Counted from the stretch's first letter, positions 24,501 through 36,992 are shown. The stretch is 64,000 nt of DNA from Crotophaga sulcirostris (GCA_013397455.1 VYZB01000280.1:1120796-1184795), one strand, 5' to 3'. Program-made: numbers and translations. The notes: a model not told the origin generated them from the sequence alone.

Positions 24501-27370
24501 TGCAGGGGAAAACCAGAAGATCTCAGCTGAGCTCTCCTTTCCCACCAGGGCAGCATTTGTACGTGGCAGGGGGACGACGACCTGCAATTCACTCTCCAGC
24601 ACAAACCCCCTTGCTTTGGGTACAATACTCTGCCTGTGTCCTCCTGCTGCAGATGAGCCATCCTGGGTGGCTGCAGCAGGGACAGGTTGTCCCAGCCTCA
24701 TGCTCACGTTGGTGGCACTGCCTGCCTGGAGGGACAGCTTGTGCCTCCCAGAACAGAAAGTATTTTGCGATGTGCTTTGGTTTTGCAGCGTGCGCGCCAC
24801 TGCGAATTGTTCTCCCCCACCGACTACATCCTGAGGTTTGTGGATATGAAAGTCCACATGTCTCTTTCTTCTTTTTAATTGCTATAATTTGTCCGGCTCT
24901 TACCCGTGGTCAGGAGCAAGGTTTGGCTTTGAGCTCCCTCGGTGGATTTATTTTGGTTTTGATGCTGTGCAAAAAAAAACCCCTCCCCGTTACGTAGTGC
25001 CTTGTCTGTGCATCCCGTGCACGGGTAATTTTGTTCGCTGGAGTAATTTCCTTGCCCCCAGTAGGACTTTTCTTGTGAATAAAGCTATGTGGGATCAGAG
25101 TTGATAAACCACAGCCTGGGAAATTTATGCAGAGGAGGGAAGGAGGGAGATTGTTCCTAGCAGGCGAGCAGCGGGGCTGATTGCTGCTCTCGTTGCAGGC
25201 GGAGGGCTGGGCTGGTGCTAATTAGCAGGCAGCTGGATGGAGGGCAGAGTGTGATAGCTCACAAATTGCCTGGGAGCAGAGGTTGATGCCTCCTGCCCTG
25301 GATACCAGGGTGGCAGCAGCCCAAGGGGGCTGGCGTTGGACTGGCAGCGGTTCCCTGTGCCAGTGCCAGGAATAGGGTGCTCAGAGGGCCCACCCATGCT
25401 CCTTTTCCAGCACCCTGGAACCTGGGAAGGTTTTTCCTCTCCTGGATAGGGAGAGGAGCCCAGATGTGGTGCTGGCAGCTGAGCTGGGGCTGCTGTGCTT
25501 GCACCATGTCTGGGATGGAGGGAGGGGGCAAGGCTGCTGTGAAGACAAGGGCTTGAGCAAAAGGTGCAAGATCAGAAGAGGGAGTAGTTGAGGAAAACAT
25601 CTCTCTCTGCTTGGAAAAGTCTGAAATCTGAAGCATCCAAGGCATGAAAATGTAAAGGCTGATCGTTTTGTCTGGGGCACAGGGAGAGCACTGGGCTGAG
25701 CCCTGAGCTGAGAGCAGAGGGCACAAAGCAGTGCAGGTGTAGGGAAGGGACCGGGCTGTGACAGGACACATCCCCTGGTCCTGCTCCCCCAGCCACAGGC
25801 GATGTGCCCCATCCCTGGGGGAACTTCCAGGAGCTGCTCCCACAGCTGGGCTCATCCTGCACCCTCCATGGCAGCACTCATCCCTGGGGGCTGGGGACCC
25901 CCTGGCTCAGAGGAGCAGCAAGATGCCCCCCAGAGCCCGTGGGCACTCGCTGCCTCCGAGCCCTGGCAGCAGCCACGGAGCTGTGTGTCCCCACGCAGGG
26001 CCTGGCAGCAGCCCTAGGGGACCAGGCTGCCAGCACTGCCACCCCAGGTGGCCTTGTTTTGCTCAGCAAAGGCGGATGGGAGCCACCATCTTCTGAGCGA
26101 AGAGCATTTTTAATCTCCTGCTCCCGCTCCGTGCAATTAACTTGATTCCCTCCCCTCGTTTCCTGCAGAGGTTTAATTAAAATGCATTGTTCGCCTCGCC
26201 AATTATTTGCTCTGTCCCCCGGATAACCTCTGTGCAGCGGCTGGGTTGTTGGGGCTTTTTTTCTTTTTTTTTTTTTTTTTTTTAAGTTTTTTCTCCTGTT
26301 TTTTTTGCCTCTTTTTGTTATTGAGGTTTCTCTCTGCTCCCCCCCTCCTTGGCAGCTCCTGCAGCCTTTACCTGCCCAGGAGAGTGGGATGGAGGGAGGG
26401 GGGGGTGTGTGTGGAGCACGGCAGCCGGGCTTGGGGGTGAATGGGGGGCTCAGCATCCCCGTGGTGCTGGGAGGGAGGAGGCACATGGAGCTCGGTGCCC
26501 CTGAGCAGCTGAAACAACAAGACCTTGTTGACTCGCCTTTGAGTTCCCTCGCACTCGGCAGCTGCTGCTCCAGCAGGTGATAATTGAAACCAGGAGCAAA
26601 CCTGGATGGCGTCAGGGGTTGAGATGTAGTTCAGGCTTCATCCCCCCCCTCTCCTCCAGCCCCTCCCTGATGCTGCGGTGCAACAAAGCTGCTGTCACCG
26701 GGGCTTTGCACAGGGCTGGGGACCCCGGGGGAGATGGGTGGGTGATGCTCATCTCCCATCCCCAAGGAGAGGGGTGGTGGGACCAGGAACCAAGCGGCTG
26801 CAGCGCCGCAAGGTCACACCTTGAGGAGCAATTTGGGAGAAGGGGTGTTCAGCACTTCCTAAAAATAGCCCCGTTGCAGGACTGAAATAACAAGCTGTTC
26901 TGGACCAGTGCTGTGCTTGAACCCAGGCCAAGGCAGCTGCTGCGGAGCCGGCGGCGGCCCCTGGGTGTGCTGTGCAGCTGGCCCTGCCGGGGGGCTGCTC
27001 ATAGCCCCCCCCTGCCAGGGAGGGCTGGGGAAAGGCCAGAGAGGGGGTGAGCACGGGGTGTGGGGTGGCTTTGAGAGGTACTGATAGTCAGCCCCAAAAT
27101 GCAATATAGGAACCTGGAGGAAGAGTGACTGCTCTTGCACAGGTCCCTTGGGAAGCAGGGGTTGATCCCCACCAAGGAGCCAGGCTCTGGGAGAGGGGCA
27201 TGGCCACGTGGTTCCCCTTCTCTACAAAAGGGTCTGGTTTGGAGAGCAGGACCCATGCCTTGTCTGGGTCTGCTGGAAGGCGCCAACCTTGTGTCATCTC
27301 CTCCAGTAAGGTCTCGCTAATGAATCCCCAAAGGCTCCTCTGCTCCTCTCCCAGCAGCATTTCTCCTCTC
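18600..27370. other. Intergenic DNA downstream of KIAA0513
   Basis: No coding exon was recognised on either strand. It contains homopolymer T/A tracts (for example 20299-20315, 26256-26284) and one CR1 remnant at 21.7 kb. Open frames are present but lack splice-bounded, domain-like content. One frame with a run of Leu/Val (about 22747-22797) ends without a consensus donor and is not called. Confidence 0.5.
21691..21795 (-). mobile_element. CR1 3' fragment, - orientation
   Basis: The + strand reads gtcatagaatcatttcagtt then ggaaaagacctttaagatca and ttgagtccaaccataaacct, the complement of a CR1 3' end. About 100 bp remain. Confidence 0.88.
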
Positions 27371-27381
27371 ACCTTTTGCAG

Positions 27382-27480
27382 AACTTGCTTAAGTTCTTGG
27401 CTTTCCCTGTAGGGGCTCTGGCAAATGTCATCTTCATGATGATCCCAGGAACTGGGATTTACTGGCTCATTGATTTCAAG
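27382..27480 (+). other. Exon-like hydrophobic block A (33 codons), unassigned
   Basis: A pyrimidine-rich stretch ending ctcaccttttgcag precedes 99 nt that read open in phase 0 and are followed by a good donor, AAG|GTACAG. The 33 residues form one long hydrophobic segment (core FLAFPVGALANVIFMMIPGT, then GIYWLIDFK), as for a membrane helix. I do not recognise the family. The reverse strand is also open here, so the block may be chance. It may belong with the blocks at 30.2 and 33.4 kb. Confidence 0.3.
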
Positions 27481-30246
27481 GTACAGGTCTGGACTCAGGG
27501 TGTGTTTCATCTGGCTCTGTGCAGCTCCAGGCTTCAAACTCTGTCCCCATCTCTCCACGGGCTCCCTGGGCTGCCAGTCTGGGGGAATATTTGAGGTTGT
27601 TTCATGTGTGAAATCCCTGAGGATGGCATGTGCTGTGTCCTGATCTGTGATGAGGTGCTGGGAGGTCCATCCCTATGAGGTGACATCCTCTTTGGTGAGA
27701 ATGTGTTCTTCCTCCCTGTTTCCCACTGAGGCAGTGGCTGGCTCTGTCCTGGAATGACTCATTGCAGGCAGGGCTGGGGCTGAGCATCTGGTGTGGTTGG
27801 GACCTGTGTGAGCCAGTGGAGGAGGTAGGTTGGTGCCTTTGGAACAGTTGGAGAGGAGCCCAGGCTCTTTGTGCTGTAGCCCTGAGGTGAGTTGTCTCCA
27901 AGCCTTCGGCTCCCACATCTCCTTGGCTCTTCCCTGGGAAAAGAAGGGCATTGGGAAGGACAGAGGACAACCCAAAATCTGCCCCTACTATGAAGCTCAT
28001 CAGCATCACCACCACCCTTGCTCCAGATGGGTACCATGGTGGCGCTGCCCTCCCACATGGTGATGGGCAAAACTCCCATCTGCATCAGGACCTGCTGAGG
28101 GAATTTGGCAGGGGATTTGGGAAGGGGGTAGAGAAAAAAAATGCCAGCCACCACACCATGCCCTTGGCTTTGGGACCGTGGCTGCCAAATGTATCTGAAT
28201 GCTGCAGGTGGGTGCTCCCATCGGCTCCTGAGTGCTCTGGAAGCCCTCCCAGCACACTGATGTCGTGCTCCTACAAAGACACGCGCTCAGAGAAAGGCAC
28301 AGGAGCCGTTTCCCCGCGGAGGACAGGATTGTACCCTCTGCTCGAGGTCGTGTTGCGGCTGGCGGAGCTAATTACTGCTAGGAGACGAGTCCCAGCCCTG
28401 GGGTTGTTCTGGGAAATCAGCGCCGGTTCGGAGCCTCATCCTGAGACCAACAGATTAACTCCAGCTTTGCGCTCTGCTGACGGCCGGCGCGGTGCTCAAG
28501 GATGGAGCAAATTGAACCCAGCTTGGCGTTTCCCCCGCAGGGCACCCTTCCTCTGGCAGCGCTGGGTGAACCATCCTGAGTGCCAGTGAGGAGGGTTAGA
28601 TCCAGACTTACTGCAGGCTTGACCTGCTGCCACAGGGGCTTGTGGTCCTGCTGCTCCTGGAGGTGGTGAGGAGCTGTGGCTGTCGCAGTTGTTCAGTAAA
28701 TATCTCCTGCAGCCAGCTGGAAGGTTTTTCTTTACACTTGCAATTGCCTCCTCCAGAGCACCGTGCTCCCACGTTGTGCTCAGTGTGTGGCTCTGAGCCC
28801 TGGGGTGTAAACTGGTGAAAATTTGGTGCAGGTGAGCCTGGCCCAGAGCTTGGAAATGCACAACAGAGAGGAACAGAGGAAGAAACTGGGAATAAACCCA
28901 GCGTGGTGCCAGGCTGGCGGGGAGAGCAGGCTCGGCAAGGATGCTGAGTGGTGACATGATGGGGGGAGGAAGACCAGGCTGTATTTTCTTGCTCCTTGGG
29001 GACATTTTGGGAGCTAATGCTGCTTGCTCTTCGCAGAGGTGGTGGGTGTTGGCATCTGCCAGGATTAACTGTTTATGAACCTTTGCTCCTTGAGGTTTCA
29101 GCTCAGTGACCTGGTTGAATCTCAGGTGAAGGTGAGATAGGTGTAGGCTGAAATTACTCTTAAACAGCTTGGGGATGAGCTGATCCTGGGGCTCTGGAGT
29201 GAGCAAGCACCCATCCTGGGTGTTTGCTGGGTTGCTGCATTCAAGCCCAGAGCTGCTGAGCTCTTCTCTTCTCCCACCTGCGTTTCCAAGTCTACTGATG
29301 AAACTTGGAGCAGTTCCCAGTCTAATTGCAGCCCCAGAGTGGGAATCCCCAGCCCTGCAAGGAGGATAATTCCTTTTTTATCCCTCTGGAAAATGGGTAC
29401 AGCAATAACCTGGGAACAACATGCATCCTCCTGGCTTCCTTTGAGGGAAGGATCCAAACCTGCCCCACGTTCCAGCTTAAAGACTGGCCTTGAGTTAAGC
29501 CTTGGCACCTCCCCAGCCAGACCTACAGGTCCTCCATAGTCCAGTGGGGATGTGGCTGGCCCCACTCCACCCAGCCAAGCAGCAGACGGTCTCTCCTGGG
29601 GCACTGTGTGCTTCCAAGTGCCCCTTATTTTGTTTTGGGGTTTTTGTTTTATTTTTTTAGGCTTAAAATCCATACACCCGGCTGTTACTGCATTTATATG
29701 TATGTGCTTTATAATTGAAAAATCTCAGTTGTGCACTTCTCCCATGCAAAGCAAAGGCTTCAAAGCAGCAGGTGGAAATTGAGCCGATATCTCTGCTGCC
29801 AAAGTGAAAATTTGAATGAAAATTTAATTTTCCCTCTGCAAAGCGGGGAACTGGGTTCCCAGGGCCCCGGCCAAAAGCCTACAATGACCTTGCCTTGCAG
29901 GGTCTGCGAGGCTGTGGGAGCCAGCCCTGACTCTGCCCCAGGTGTGCAGAGAGAAGGGTGATGTGGTGAAGGAGAAGGTCTTTATGGAGCATGTCTTGGT
30001 CATAGAATTTCAGATGCTCTATAATGGCAATGAGATGTCCTGATGGGTTTCTGGGTTGGGGACTGAGCATTGCCTGGGCTCTGAGCATCAGCACTGAGGT
30101 TTGGTCCTCTCCTGCAAGGGAGCTCAGCAGCCTCAGAGCAAGGCATGAGCCCACTGATGGTGTTGAGTGGTGCTTCATGCTAAGCAAGCACGGTGTTTCC
30201 GTGGTGCTTCTTGGTGTTTCCACGTGTCCAAGCATACTTCAGCCAG

Positions 30247-30363
30247 GTGATTTTCTGTGGCATGGAGCTGTCCTTGATCCTCTTTGGCCTGCTGCTGTTG
30301 ACCACCATCGACCTGGTGGCCCAGGACTTCGTGCTGGCTGCTGTTGTCACCTGCAGAAGGTAG
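30247..30363 (+). other. Exon-like hydrophobic block B, unassigned
   Basis: After agccag the frame reads VIFCGMELSLILFGLLLLTT and IDLVAQDFVLAAVVTCRR, then TAG at 30361; an alternative end is the donor AG|GTAGCG at 30360. Third codon positions are mostly G or C, as expected of real coding sequence in this genome. The acceptor has a poor pyrimidine tract. The motif FCGxELxL loosely recalls the last helix of the TMEM216/TMEM80 family, but the resemblance is too short to name it. The reverse strand is Gln-rich, which is simply the complement of Leu codons. Confidence 0.3.
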
Positions 30364-31012
30364 CGATGACATTGGCTTTCTGCAGAAGGTAAAACATTGC
30401 CATGAGCATCTGGTCCTCATCTCGGGGCTTTCAGGCACCCGTAGGCTCCCAGGGGCTGCAAAGGGCTGGCACCACTGCTGAGGGTGCAGGACAGGACCTC
30501 CCTGTCCCCCTGCCCTCACTGAGGGACCCCTTTGCAGGGCAGAACTGGCAGCACATGCGAGTCGCCTTCCAGCTACAGGTGACAGCCTGGAGGGAAGGGG
30601 GAGAAGAAACCTGGCTGTGAAACCACTGGTGGGGAGATGCTGTCTGAGCTGGAGCTGGGCTGCTGCAGGCTGTGCAAAGGAGAAATGTTCCTCCCAGAGG
30701 GACCAGGGCTTTTGAGGGGCTCATGGCCCCTGCGGGGTCATTTTTTCCCATCCCCCGTGGACTGGGTTTCGCAGCCCGTGGGTTCCCTTCGGCTGAGCCA
30801 AACCCACGGAGCCGCACAGCCCAGCAGGAGGGTTCCTCTCCTCTGTTAGTTTTGTTTGTTGGTTTTTTAATTACAAGACAAAAGGCCGCGTGCTGGAGGG
30901 GAGCCTGCCTTTCCCGGAGGTGGCTTTGTCCTAGGTCTTTATGGGAAGAGCAGAAAGATCCGAAGGGAGCAGGGCAACCCACGGGACACCCATCCCTGGG
31001 GCCAGTGCCCCC

Positions 31013-31183
31013 TGTTATAAATGACTGAGTCCCAAATAGGAAAATTTCTAATTTATTTGAATAAAGGCAAGCAAACAGCGCTGGGCCAGCGCTGTTTNNN
31101 NNNNNNNNNNNNNNNNNNNNNNNNNNNNNNNNNNNNNNNNNNNNNNNGAAATTTTCCTATTTGGGACTCGATCATTTATAACA
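31013..31183. repeat. Long palindrome (fold-back) interrupted by an assembly gap
   Basis: The 36 bases at 31013-31048 and those at 31148-31183 are reverse complements of each other apart from two adjacent mismatches (shared core GTCCCAAATAGGAAAATTTC). Between them, 31073-31097 is itself a perfect hairpin, AAACAGCGCTGG-G-CCAGCGCTGTTT. Both share one centre of symmetry near 31085 if the missing piece is about 24 nt rather than the 50 N shown. The whole would be one fold-back of roughly 145 bp. It could be a small fold-back/MITE-like DNA transposon or an assembly artefact at the gap edge. Confidence 0.7.
31098..31147. other. Assembly gap, 50 N
   Basis: Exactly 50 undetermined bases, probably a placeholder length. 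Its right edge lies in one arm of a palindrome and its left edge at the end of the central hairpin, so the gap probably reflects failed sequencing through a hairpin. Confidence 0.99.
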
Positions 31184-31984
31184 CCCCCATTCCCAGACCT
31201 CACAGAGCACCAGCTGCCCCTTTCCTGGGGAACCGGCTGGAGACGGGGGCGAAGAGGGAGCAGCTGCAGGGTGCAGGGTTACGCCGCAGGCAGGTGTGCC
31301 TATCACTTGTGCTCTCCTGAGCTTTATTTCTCTCTTTTCTTTCCTTTTTTTTTTAATGCCCTCAAAACAAAGAAAAAAAGGGCAGCTGCACCCGGCTGAG
31401 CATCCCACCACAGCCTGCGGCCACCCGGGCAAGGCTGGGGTTTCGCTCACGTGCAGGCTCTTGGCTTTGCAGGTGATTCCTGTCCCATTGCTTTGCCAAA
31501 GCAAACCCTCTCACCACCTGGGGGCTTTGCCAGAGCAGGGATGTTTTGGGGAGCAACCGCCAAACTGAGGAAAGCAACCCACCCCCCAGCACCCGGGGCT
31601 GCCCAGTGAAGGGGTGGCTATTTATGGGCTGAAAAAGGAAAATTGTCCAACTGTTGAAATTGGCAGCGAATCCCATGACTATAATAAACATCTTCCCGGC
31701 CAAGGGCGCCGGCTATTTTCTCTCTGTTTTGGCTTGGAGAGGAAGATTGATTTTGTTTGCAGCTTGGAACTTTTTCCCCTTTCTTTTTTTTTTAGCTCTT
31801 CCTTGGGGGCATTTCAAGACTCCGGACCCCACCCCACACCCAGGCTGGAGTCACTGCTCTCCTATGTGTGTCTGGGTCCATGGAGCTGTCAGTGCCACCC
31901 ATGGCACTTGAAGTAGAGCCTTTCGGGGTGAATTCAAAGCCCACTCCTTACAGACCTGCAGGGCATTTGTACTCTCCAGATCAT

Positions 31985-32010
31985 ATTTAAAAATAAATAA
32001 ATAAATAAAA
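31985..32010. repeat. (AAAT)n microsatellite
   Basis: A short run of AAATA/AAAT units within intergenic DNA. Confidence 0.85.
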
Positions 32011-33365
32011 CCCCAAAACAAGCAGGAAAAAACTTCACAAGCCTCCAGGAGGAGTTTTTCTGACTGTGGGACTGACTGATAGGGGAAGCAGGTGGATTCT
32101 CCACGTAGCCCTTTCCTCCACTGTTTTTCCCAGGGAGGTGTGAGCTGCTGAAACCCAATTTGGGAGCCCCTTCATTACTGTGCTGTCCCTGAGTGCCCCT
32201 TTCCCCATCCTGCAGACCCTGCAGCTTCTGTGTCTCATTCCCATGGGATGAAAAGGGCATAAAGCCAGAGAAACCAGGCACAAGTGATGTGTGTATGTGT
32301 GCAGCACCTCAGTGAGGTGACGCCTCCAGCTGTGCAAGGGACCCACAGCATCCCAATCCCCATGCTTACAGCAGGCTGGAGTAGCAAGGGTGAGTTATTA
32401 GAAGCTGAAACCCATCTTTTGGGACAGCCCTCACCCCATGTGTGTGATGCAGCAGCTAAAGGGAGGGACCACTGGCACCCAAACCCAGCAGGACAGGGGC
32501 AGCTCCTGGCGCGTGGTTCTCCTGGCAGCAAGAGTGGGGGAATGAAGTTCTCAGCTCATCATGGAGGGGATTTGGCAGAGGCTGCTCCTCTCTGTTTATG
32601 AATGTAAAAGCTAGGCTTACTCTCTTGGAATGACTTCCCCCTCTCCCAGCTAATGGTTCCCATCAGTTTTCCTGCAGCACTACTGGTTTGCTTTCCAGCC
32701 CAGGGGGCAGGATCAGGTCCAGCTGTCTTCTACCTTGTACCAAGCCCTTAAGGCACTGGCAAGGACAGATTCTCTCTGGGTGGGCTTGAGGGTTGTCACA
32801 ACTGGACAGAGATGGGCCAAAAGCTTTGAGGAAAGCTTGCAAAATGAATGGTCGATTTAATTGCAGCCTAGGCTTTACACCTGAATATTAGTGGTGCATC
32901 ACAAAAGCAGCTCATGCTGGGCTGGATCCCTGGGAAACCTTGCACCCTGCAGGGTTTTAAACCCACCTTTGCATGACCTGGAGCAGCAAAAAAACGTTGT
33001 TTGTGGTGGAGCAATGAGGTTTAGGGCAGGGTGCAGCTTTACAGGGGGTGATGCTACAGCCAGCTTGGGGCTCACAAAGCCACTGGCAGAGGGGACCACC
33101 AGGAGGGATCCCTTAGGATATTGTATGAGATTCTTCCTTCTCCTGAAGGAGCGAAGCTCGCTGGCTGGCTGTCATCACAACCGTGGGCATCTCCTGGCCC
33201 TCTTCCTGATGGAGAAGCAGCATTTTCCCATTGATCCACAGGTGCCAGGGCTGAGGTGTCTGAGCTGGTGCATCCTTGATGTAATAGGGCTCAGTCCCCA
33301 TTGGAGGTGAAGGACGGGGCAGCCAAGGTTGGCAGCGTTTCCACAGGGGTGACACCTTCCTGCAG

Positions 33366-33456
33366 GGAGCCCTGTGAGGCACAAGGTGCTGAATGCAGCG
33401 GGATGCATGGGCACAACCCTCATCTGGCTGGTGTTTCTGCAAGTGCTGAAAGCCAG
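33366..33456 (+). other. Exon-like hydrophobic block C, unassigned
   Basis: The acceptor gacaccttcctgcag is followed by 91 nt open in one frame (an in-frame TGA lies just upstream of the acceptor) and a consensus donor AG|GTGAGA. The encoded segment is SPVRHKVLNAAGCMG followed by TTLIWLVFLQVLKA, a basic flank and one candidate membrane helix. Phase is 2 in and 2 out, which does not join directly to block A (phase 0), so other exons would be needed between them. Just upstream (33150-33240) a hydrophobic frame is broken by a 1-nt shift. Confidence 0.25.
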
Positions 33457-36400
33457 GTGAGAGCCACAGAGTGCTCCTGGCCCCAGCAAGCAGCTCTGCT
33501 CCCTGTGCTGGGAATGGGGCCGGGCTGAAGCTCTGTAAAGCACGTGGCATGAGAAGGCCAGGTCTCAGCGCAGTGATGGGAAAGGCTGCTTGGGGCTGGT
33601 GTTCTGCTGAGCTGGCTGTGCTCGGAGCTCTATTTTCACCTCTGCTGCAAGTGGTTATGGTTATTTATATGGGCAGCTCATCCCTTGGCACCTCAAAGGC
33701 CTATCTGCAGCCCCTGTAGCTGCTGGCATGGAGAAGTGGGTAGGATCTTGGAGGGATGGCAAACCTGGGGGACCCCCATGAAGGCAGGAGGACAGGAGCT
33801 AGGGCTCAGGTGAGCCCTCACTGCCTTTCTTCCATGAAAAAGGGGTGCAGCCCTGTCCTGAACCTGCAGCCCCTCCAACCCAGGGAGGCACAGAGGAGTT
33901 GGAGGATTTTGCAGAGGGCACACCTGCAGCCTTCACTGCAGGATCAGCCCTTCCTGTGGTCTCCCTGGCCCAGCCCTGCAGGCTTTGCAGCACCTCTCTG
34001 GAGATCTGCAGCCTTAGGGGAGCCGGTGACACGAGCCAGATTTCAGAGCATGGTGCAGGAGGCTGGCAAGGGCTTGCCTTGGCAGAGAGGCGAGGGGAAC
34101 AGCTTGCAGCAGCCTCTCTCCCCCACTGAGCGCCTGCTGGGGTGTGTTCCCTAACCTTTCCTGCCTCCGTTCCATTCTTGTGTTTCTCTCTCTCTCTTCT
34201 TCTTTTTTTTTTTTTTTTCCTTTTCCCCTAACTGTAAATGCGCCATAAAAATGGATCAAATTGCTTAAATCACTGTCATTAAATCAGTGTGAGTCCCCCC
34301 TCCGCCCCTGTGCTTGAAGCCTGGCAGAGAACATTTGTTCCAAAGGCTGAACAGCCGTCTTATTGCTCTGAAAGCATATTTGCTGCTTGATGGAAGGAGG
34401 AGAGGGGGAGAAAAACAGCCTGCAAGGGAAGGAAGGAGGGGGGTGAACCCACCACGGGCTGTTTCTTCTTGGACACGGAGGGGGTGGGGACCATACCCTG
34501 CAGGCTGGGTCCTCCCTGCTCAGCTGTCTGTCACCGGCAGGTGATGGGGTGGCAGGGCTCAGGGGTGGCCAAGGACACCCCAGGGGTTGGATTTGGTGCT
34601 GAAGCAGCAGGTTTCACACTATCAGGGATGCTGGAGTGGGATCACTGGGACCACAGAGTGCAGTGCTGCCACAGACCCATCTGACTGGAGAGAGCCTGCA
34701 ATCCTGCACCCGCTGGTGGAGCCACTCTCCATTCCAACTGCACCCAAACCCAGCAGTGAGCAGGGCTGTGCTGGCCAGTGGGCTCACTGCTGCAAAACCC
34801 CTCAGCTTTGGGGAGTTTGTGGGAGCTGGAGATGCCACAGCACAGCTCAGCCCAGTGCATGCACAGAAGAGAAATGTATTCCTGGTAAACAAGGCAGGTC
34901 AAGCTGGTGAACCTTTCCAAGCCCCTGGGTTGATTAAGCCCTGTCAATCCCAGCTAAAGAGCGGCTTTAGACCTGCTGGTGTTTCAACATCTGAATAACA
35001 AGCTTTTGCAAACCCTCACCGTGGGCTCTGCTGGAGCCAGCAGCTTGGAAGAGCTGGGGAAAAGTGATTGCTCTGGAAATTCAGCTTCTTTTAGGGGCCC
35101 GGGTTGGCGTGGAAGAGCAAGTCAGCGATGGAGGCAGAGACAAGGCTGACTGCAGGAGCTGCCGTGTGTTCCCACGCCGGCACCGGGCTGCACGGAATGC
35201 AGAAATGCTTCTACCCAGGTGGTCTGGAAAACCCCTACAAAGAGAAACCCAAGCAGCAAACTCTGAGAGGAGCCTGGAGCTGGAGGTGGATCAAAGGTCG
35301 TGGCTGGGGAAGGGGCTGCTGCAGGTGGCAGGACCTGCTGGGTGAGCACTTCTCAAAAGCATCACTGAGCACATCTCAAAGGCACAATCACACCGAGCCC
35401 TCCTGTTTTTACAGAGCTCCAGGCCAGTGTCTTGCAAAGCTGTTGCACTCACCAGCGACTTTCTGGACCTGTGCTAAAAGTGGCTTCATCCCCAGGAGAG
35501 CTTTCCAGAGGATGTAGCTTCCCTTCTCATCCATTGTCCTGCTGAGCTGGGATGCAGCCTTCTGCCCTGGGAACTGCCTCCTGGGCTTAGCTCGAGTAAT
35601 AAGGATGGGAACGGGGTTTCTTCCAAGACTAAAACATGACCTCAGGGATGCTGTGCAATGGGGGGCTGCCCTTGGACTGGGGCAAGAGTGGATGATGGGC
35701 TGGTGAAGGAGAGCAGCTGTGGTTCATAGTCTCCTGATGCTGCACCAATTTCTGTTCAAAAGCCCTAAGAAAAGCAGAAAGATTAGATGTGCTGGCCCAG
35801 AGCCCCGTGCATGGGGCAGAGCCGGTGGGGATAGGCAGCCTTGCTCCTGCCTCTGCCCTGGATGCAGTAGCTAAAAGCCAGCCGAGCCTAAATACAAAAC
35901 AGCTCAGAGGGCTGGAGAGCTGCCCAAATTTCTACAGCTTCAGATTAAAAAGGCACCAGCTTGCAAAGGCTGGGGGCAGCTCAGCCCCCCAAGGCACAGC
36001 GCGCTCCGGCTGCCCACCGAGACAACAACACGGGGCTCAGCTTGCCCCAAGTGTTGCTTCTGGGCAGCCAAGGTGGTCCTCCCATACCCTTGAAGACCTT
36101 GTATGTGGCAAGTGGGGAGCCCCCTGCCACGAGATAGAGGCTTGATTGGAAGGGTCTGCCTTGGAAATGGGAGTGTGGAGAGGGCAGCGCAGTCCTTCCC
36201 TCCTGAGGGCTTTGCAGATTAATTATTCTTAGGGTAAGGAGCTGCTTAATGACTCTCCCCCTCCTTCTCCCTTTCCATTGGAAACTGCAGGGACAGCTTC
36301 TCCTTGTCCCTCAGGGGTGATGCATGTCAGTCTTAATCCCTCAGCATCCTGCTGCTTGCTAGGGATGCTCAGAGTACATCCTTGGCCCTGGTGTAAATCA

Positions 36401-36765
36401 GGAAAAACTCCCTTAAAGGGAGTTAGCATCTCCCAACACCATGACACATGAACACTCCATGTTTGACCAGGCAGGAATGCAGGGCTGATAGGAATAATCA
36501 GTTTTTGTTTAACTATACTGAACTTTAGGGAGAGGAGCATCACCCCTGTTCCTGGCTTCTGGTTTTCACTTTGGTTTCTGAAACGCCTGCGGGCAGCAGA
36601 TCTGTCTTGCTGTTAAGAGCTAATGGAAAAAAAATGGATATTAATTAAGGGGAAGCATTTTCAGGCAGGGCTCATCTCTGTAACCACCATCAAGGTACAG
36701 AAGTCACTCAGCTCAAAGCCAGAGTGGTGGTTTTTCCTTATGGCTGCAGCCTGGACCATGAGGAT
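33457..36765. other. Non-coding stretch between block C and the CR1 at 36.8 kb
   Basis: This is where the remaining exons of CIBAR2 (- strand) would be expected. I searched for BAR-domain blocks such as the Gln/Lys/Leu-rich coiled-coil exon and found none that is convincing. A weak candidate at about 36650-36765 is listed among the rejected items. Confidence 0.45.
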
Positions 36766-36770
36766 GCTCA

Positions 36771-36992
36771 CAGTATCACAGTATAACCAGGTTGGAAGAG
36801 ACCTCTGAGATCATCAAGTCCAACCTATAAGCCAACACTAACACCAACTCATCACCTAAACCATGGCACTGAGTGCCTCATCCAGTCTTCCCTTAAACAC
36901 ACCAAGGGTCGGGGACTCCACCACCTCCCTGGGCAGCGCATTCCAGTGGCCAATCACCCTTTCAGGGAAGAAATCACCCTTTCAGTGAAGAG
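36771..36992 (-). mobile_element. CR1 3' fragment, - orientation
   Basis: The + strand shows the complement of the same CR1 subfamily as at 54.5 kb (gttggaagagacctctgaga, tcatcaagtccaacctataa, ccatggcactgagtgcctca, cgcattccagtggccaatca). The 3' tail carries two TACTGTGA units. A short internal duplication (atcaccctttcag twice) lies near its truncated 5' end. It lies just beyond the CIBAR2 exon 3 remnant. Confidence 0.92.

Noticed and set aside
30240..30400. - strand reading as a CIBAR2 BAR-domain exon (VDG-Q-Q and KRIKD resemble VDGFQRQKLKD)
   Set aside because: It needs a frameshift and gaps to align, and a Gln-rich translation is the expected complement of the Leu-rich + frame. Too weak to call.
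33150..33240. Hydrophobic frame RWLAVITTVGIS followed in another frame by LLALFLMEKQHFPIDPQ and a GT donor
   Set aside because: Requires a 1-nt correction and does not match the phase of the next block; mentioned only as context for block C.
36650..36765. - strand VQAAAIRK ... FCTLMVVTEM, loosely like CIBAR2 VQRAAVDSSR ... FCDFVTIEM
   Set aside because: Order fits and the location is where exon 5 or 6 might be, but the alignment needs gaps, the upstream part runs into the CR1 tail, and there is no clear splice acceptor. Kept only as a hint.
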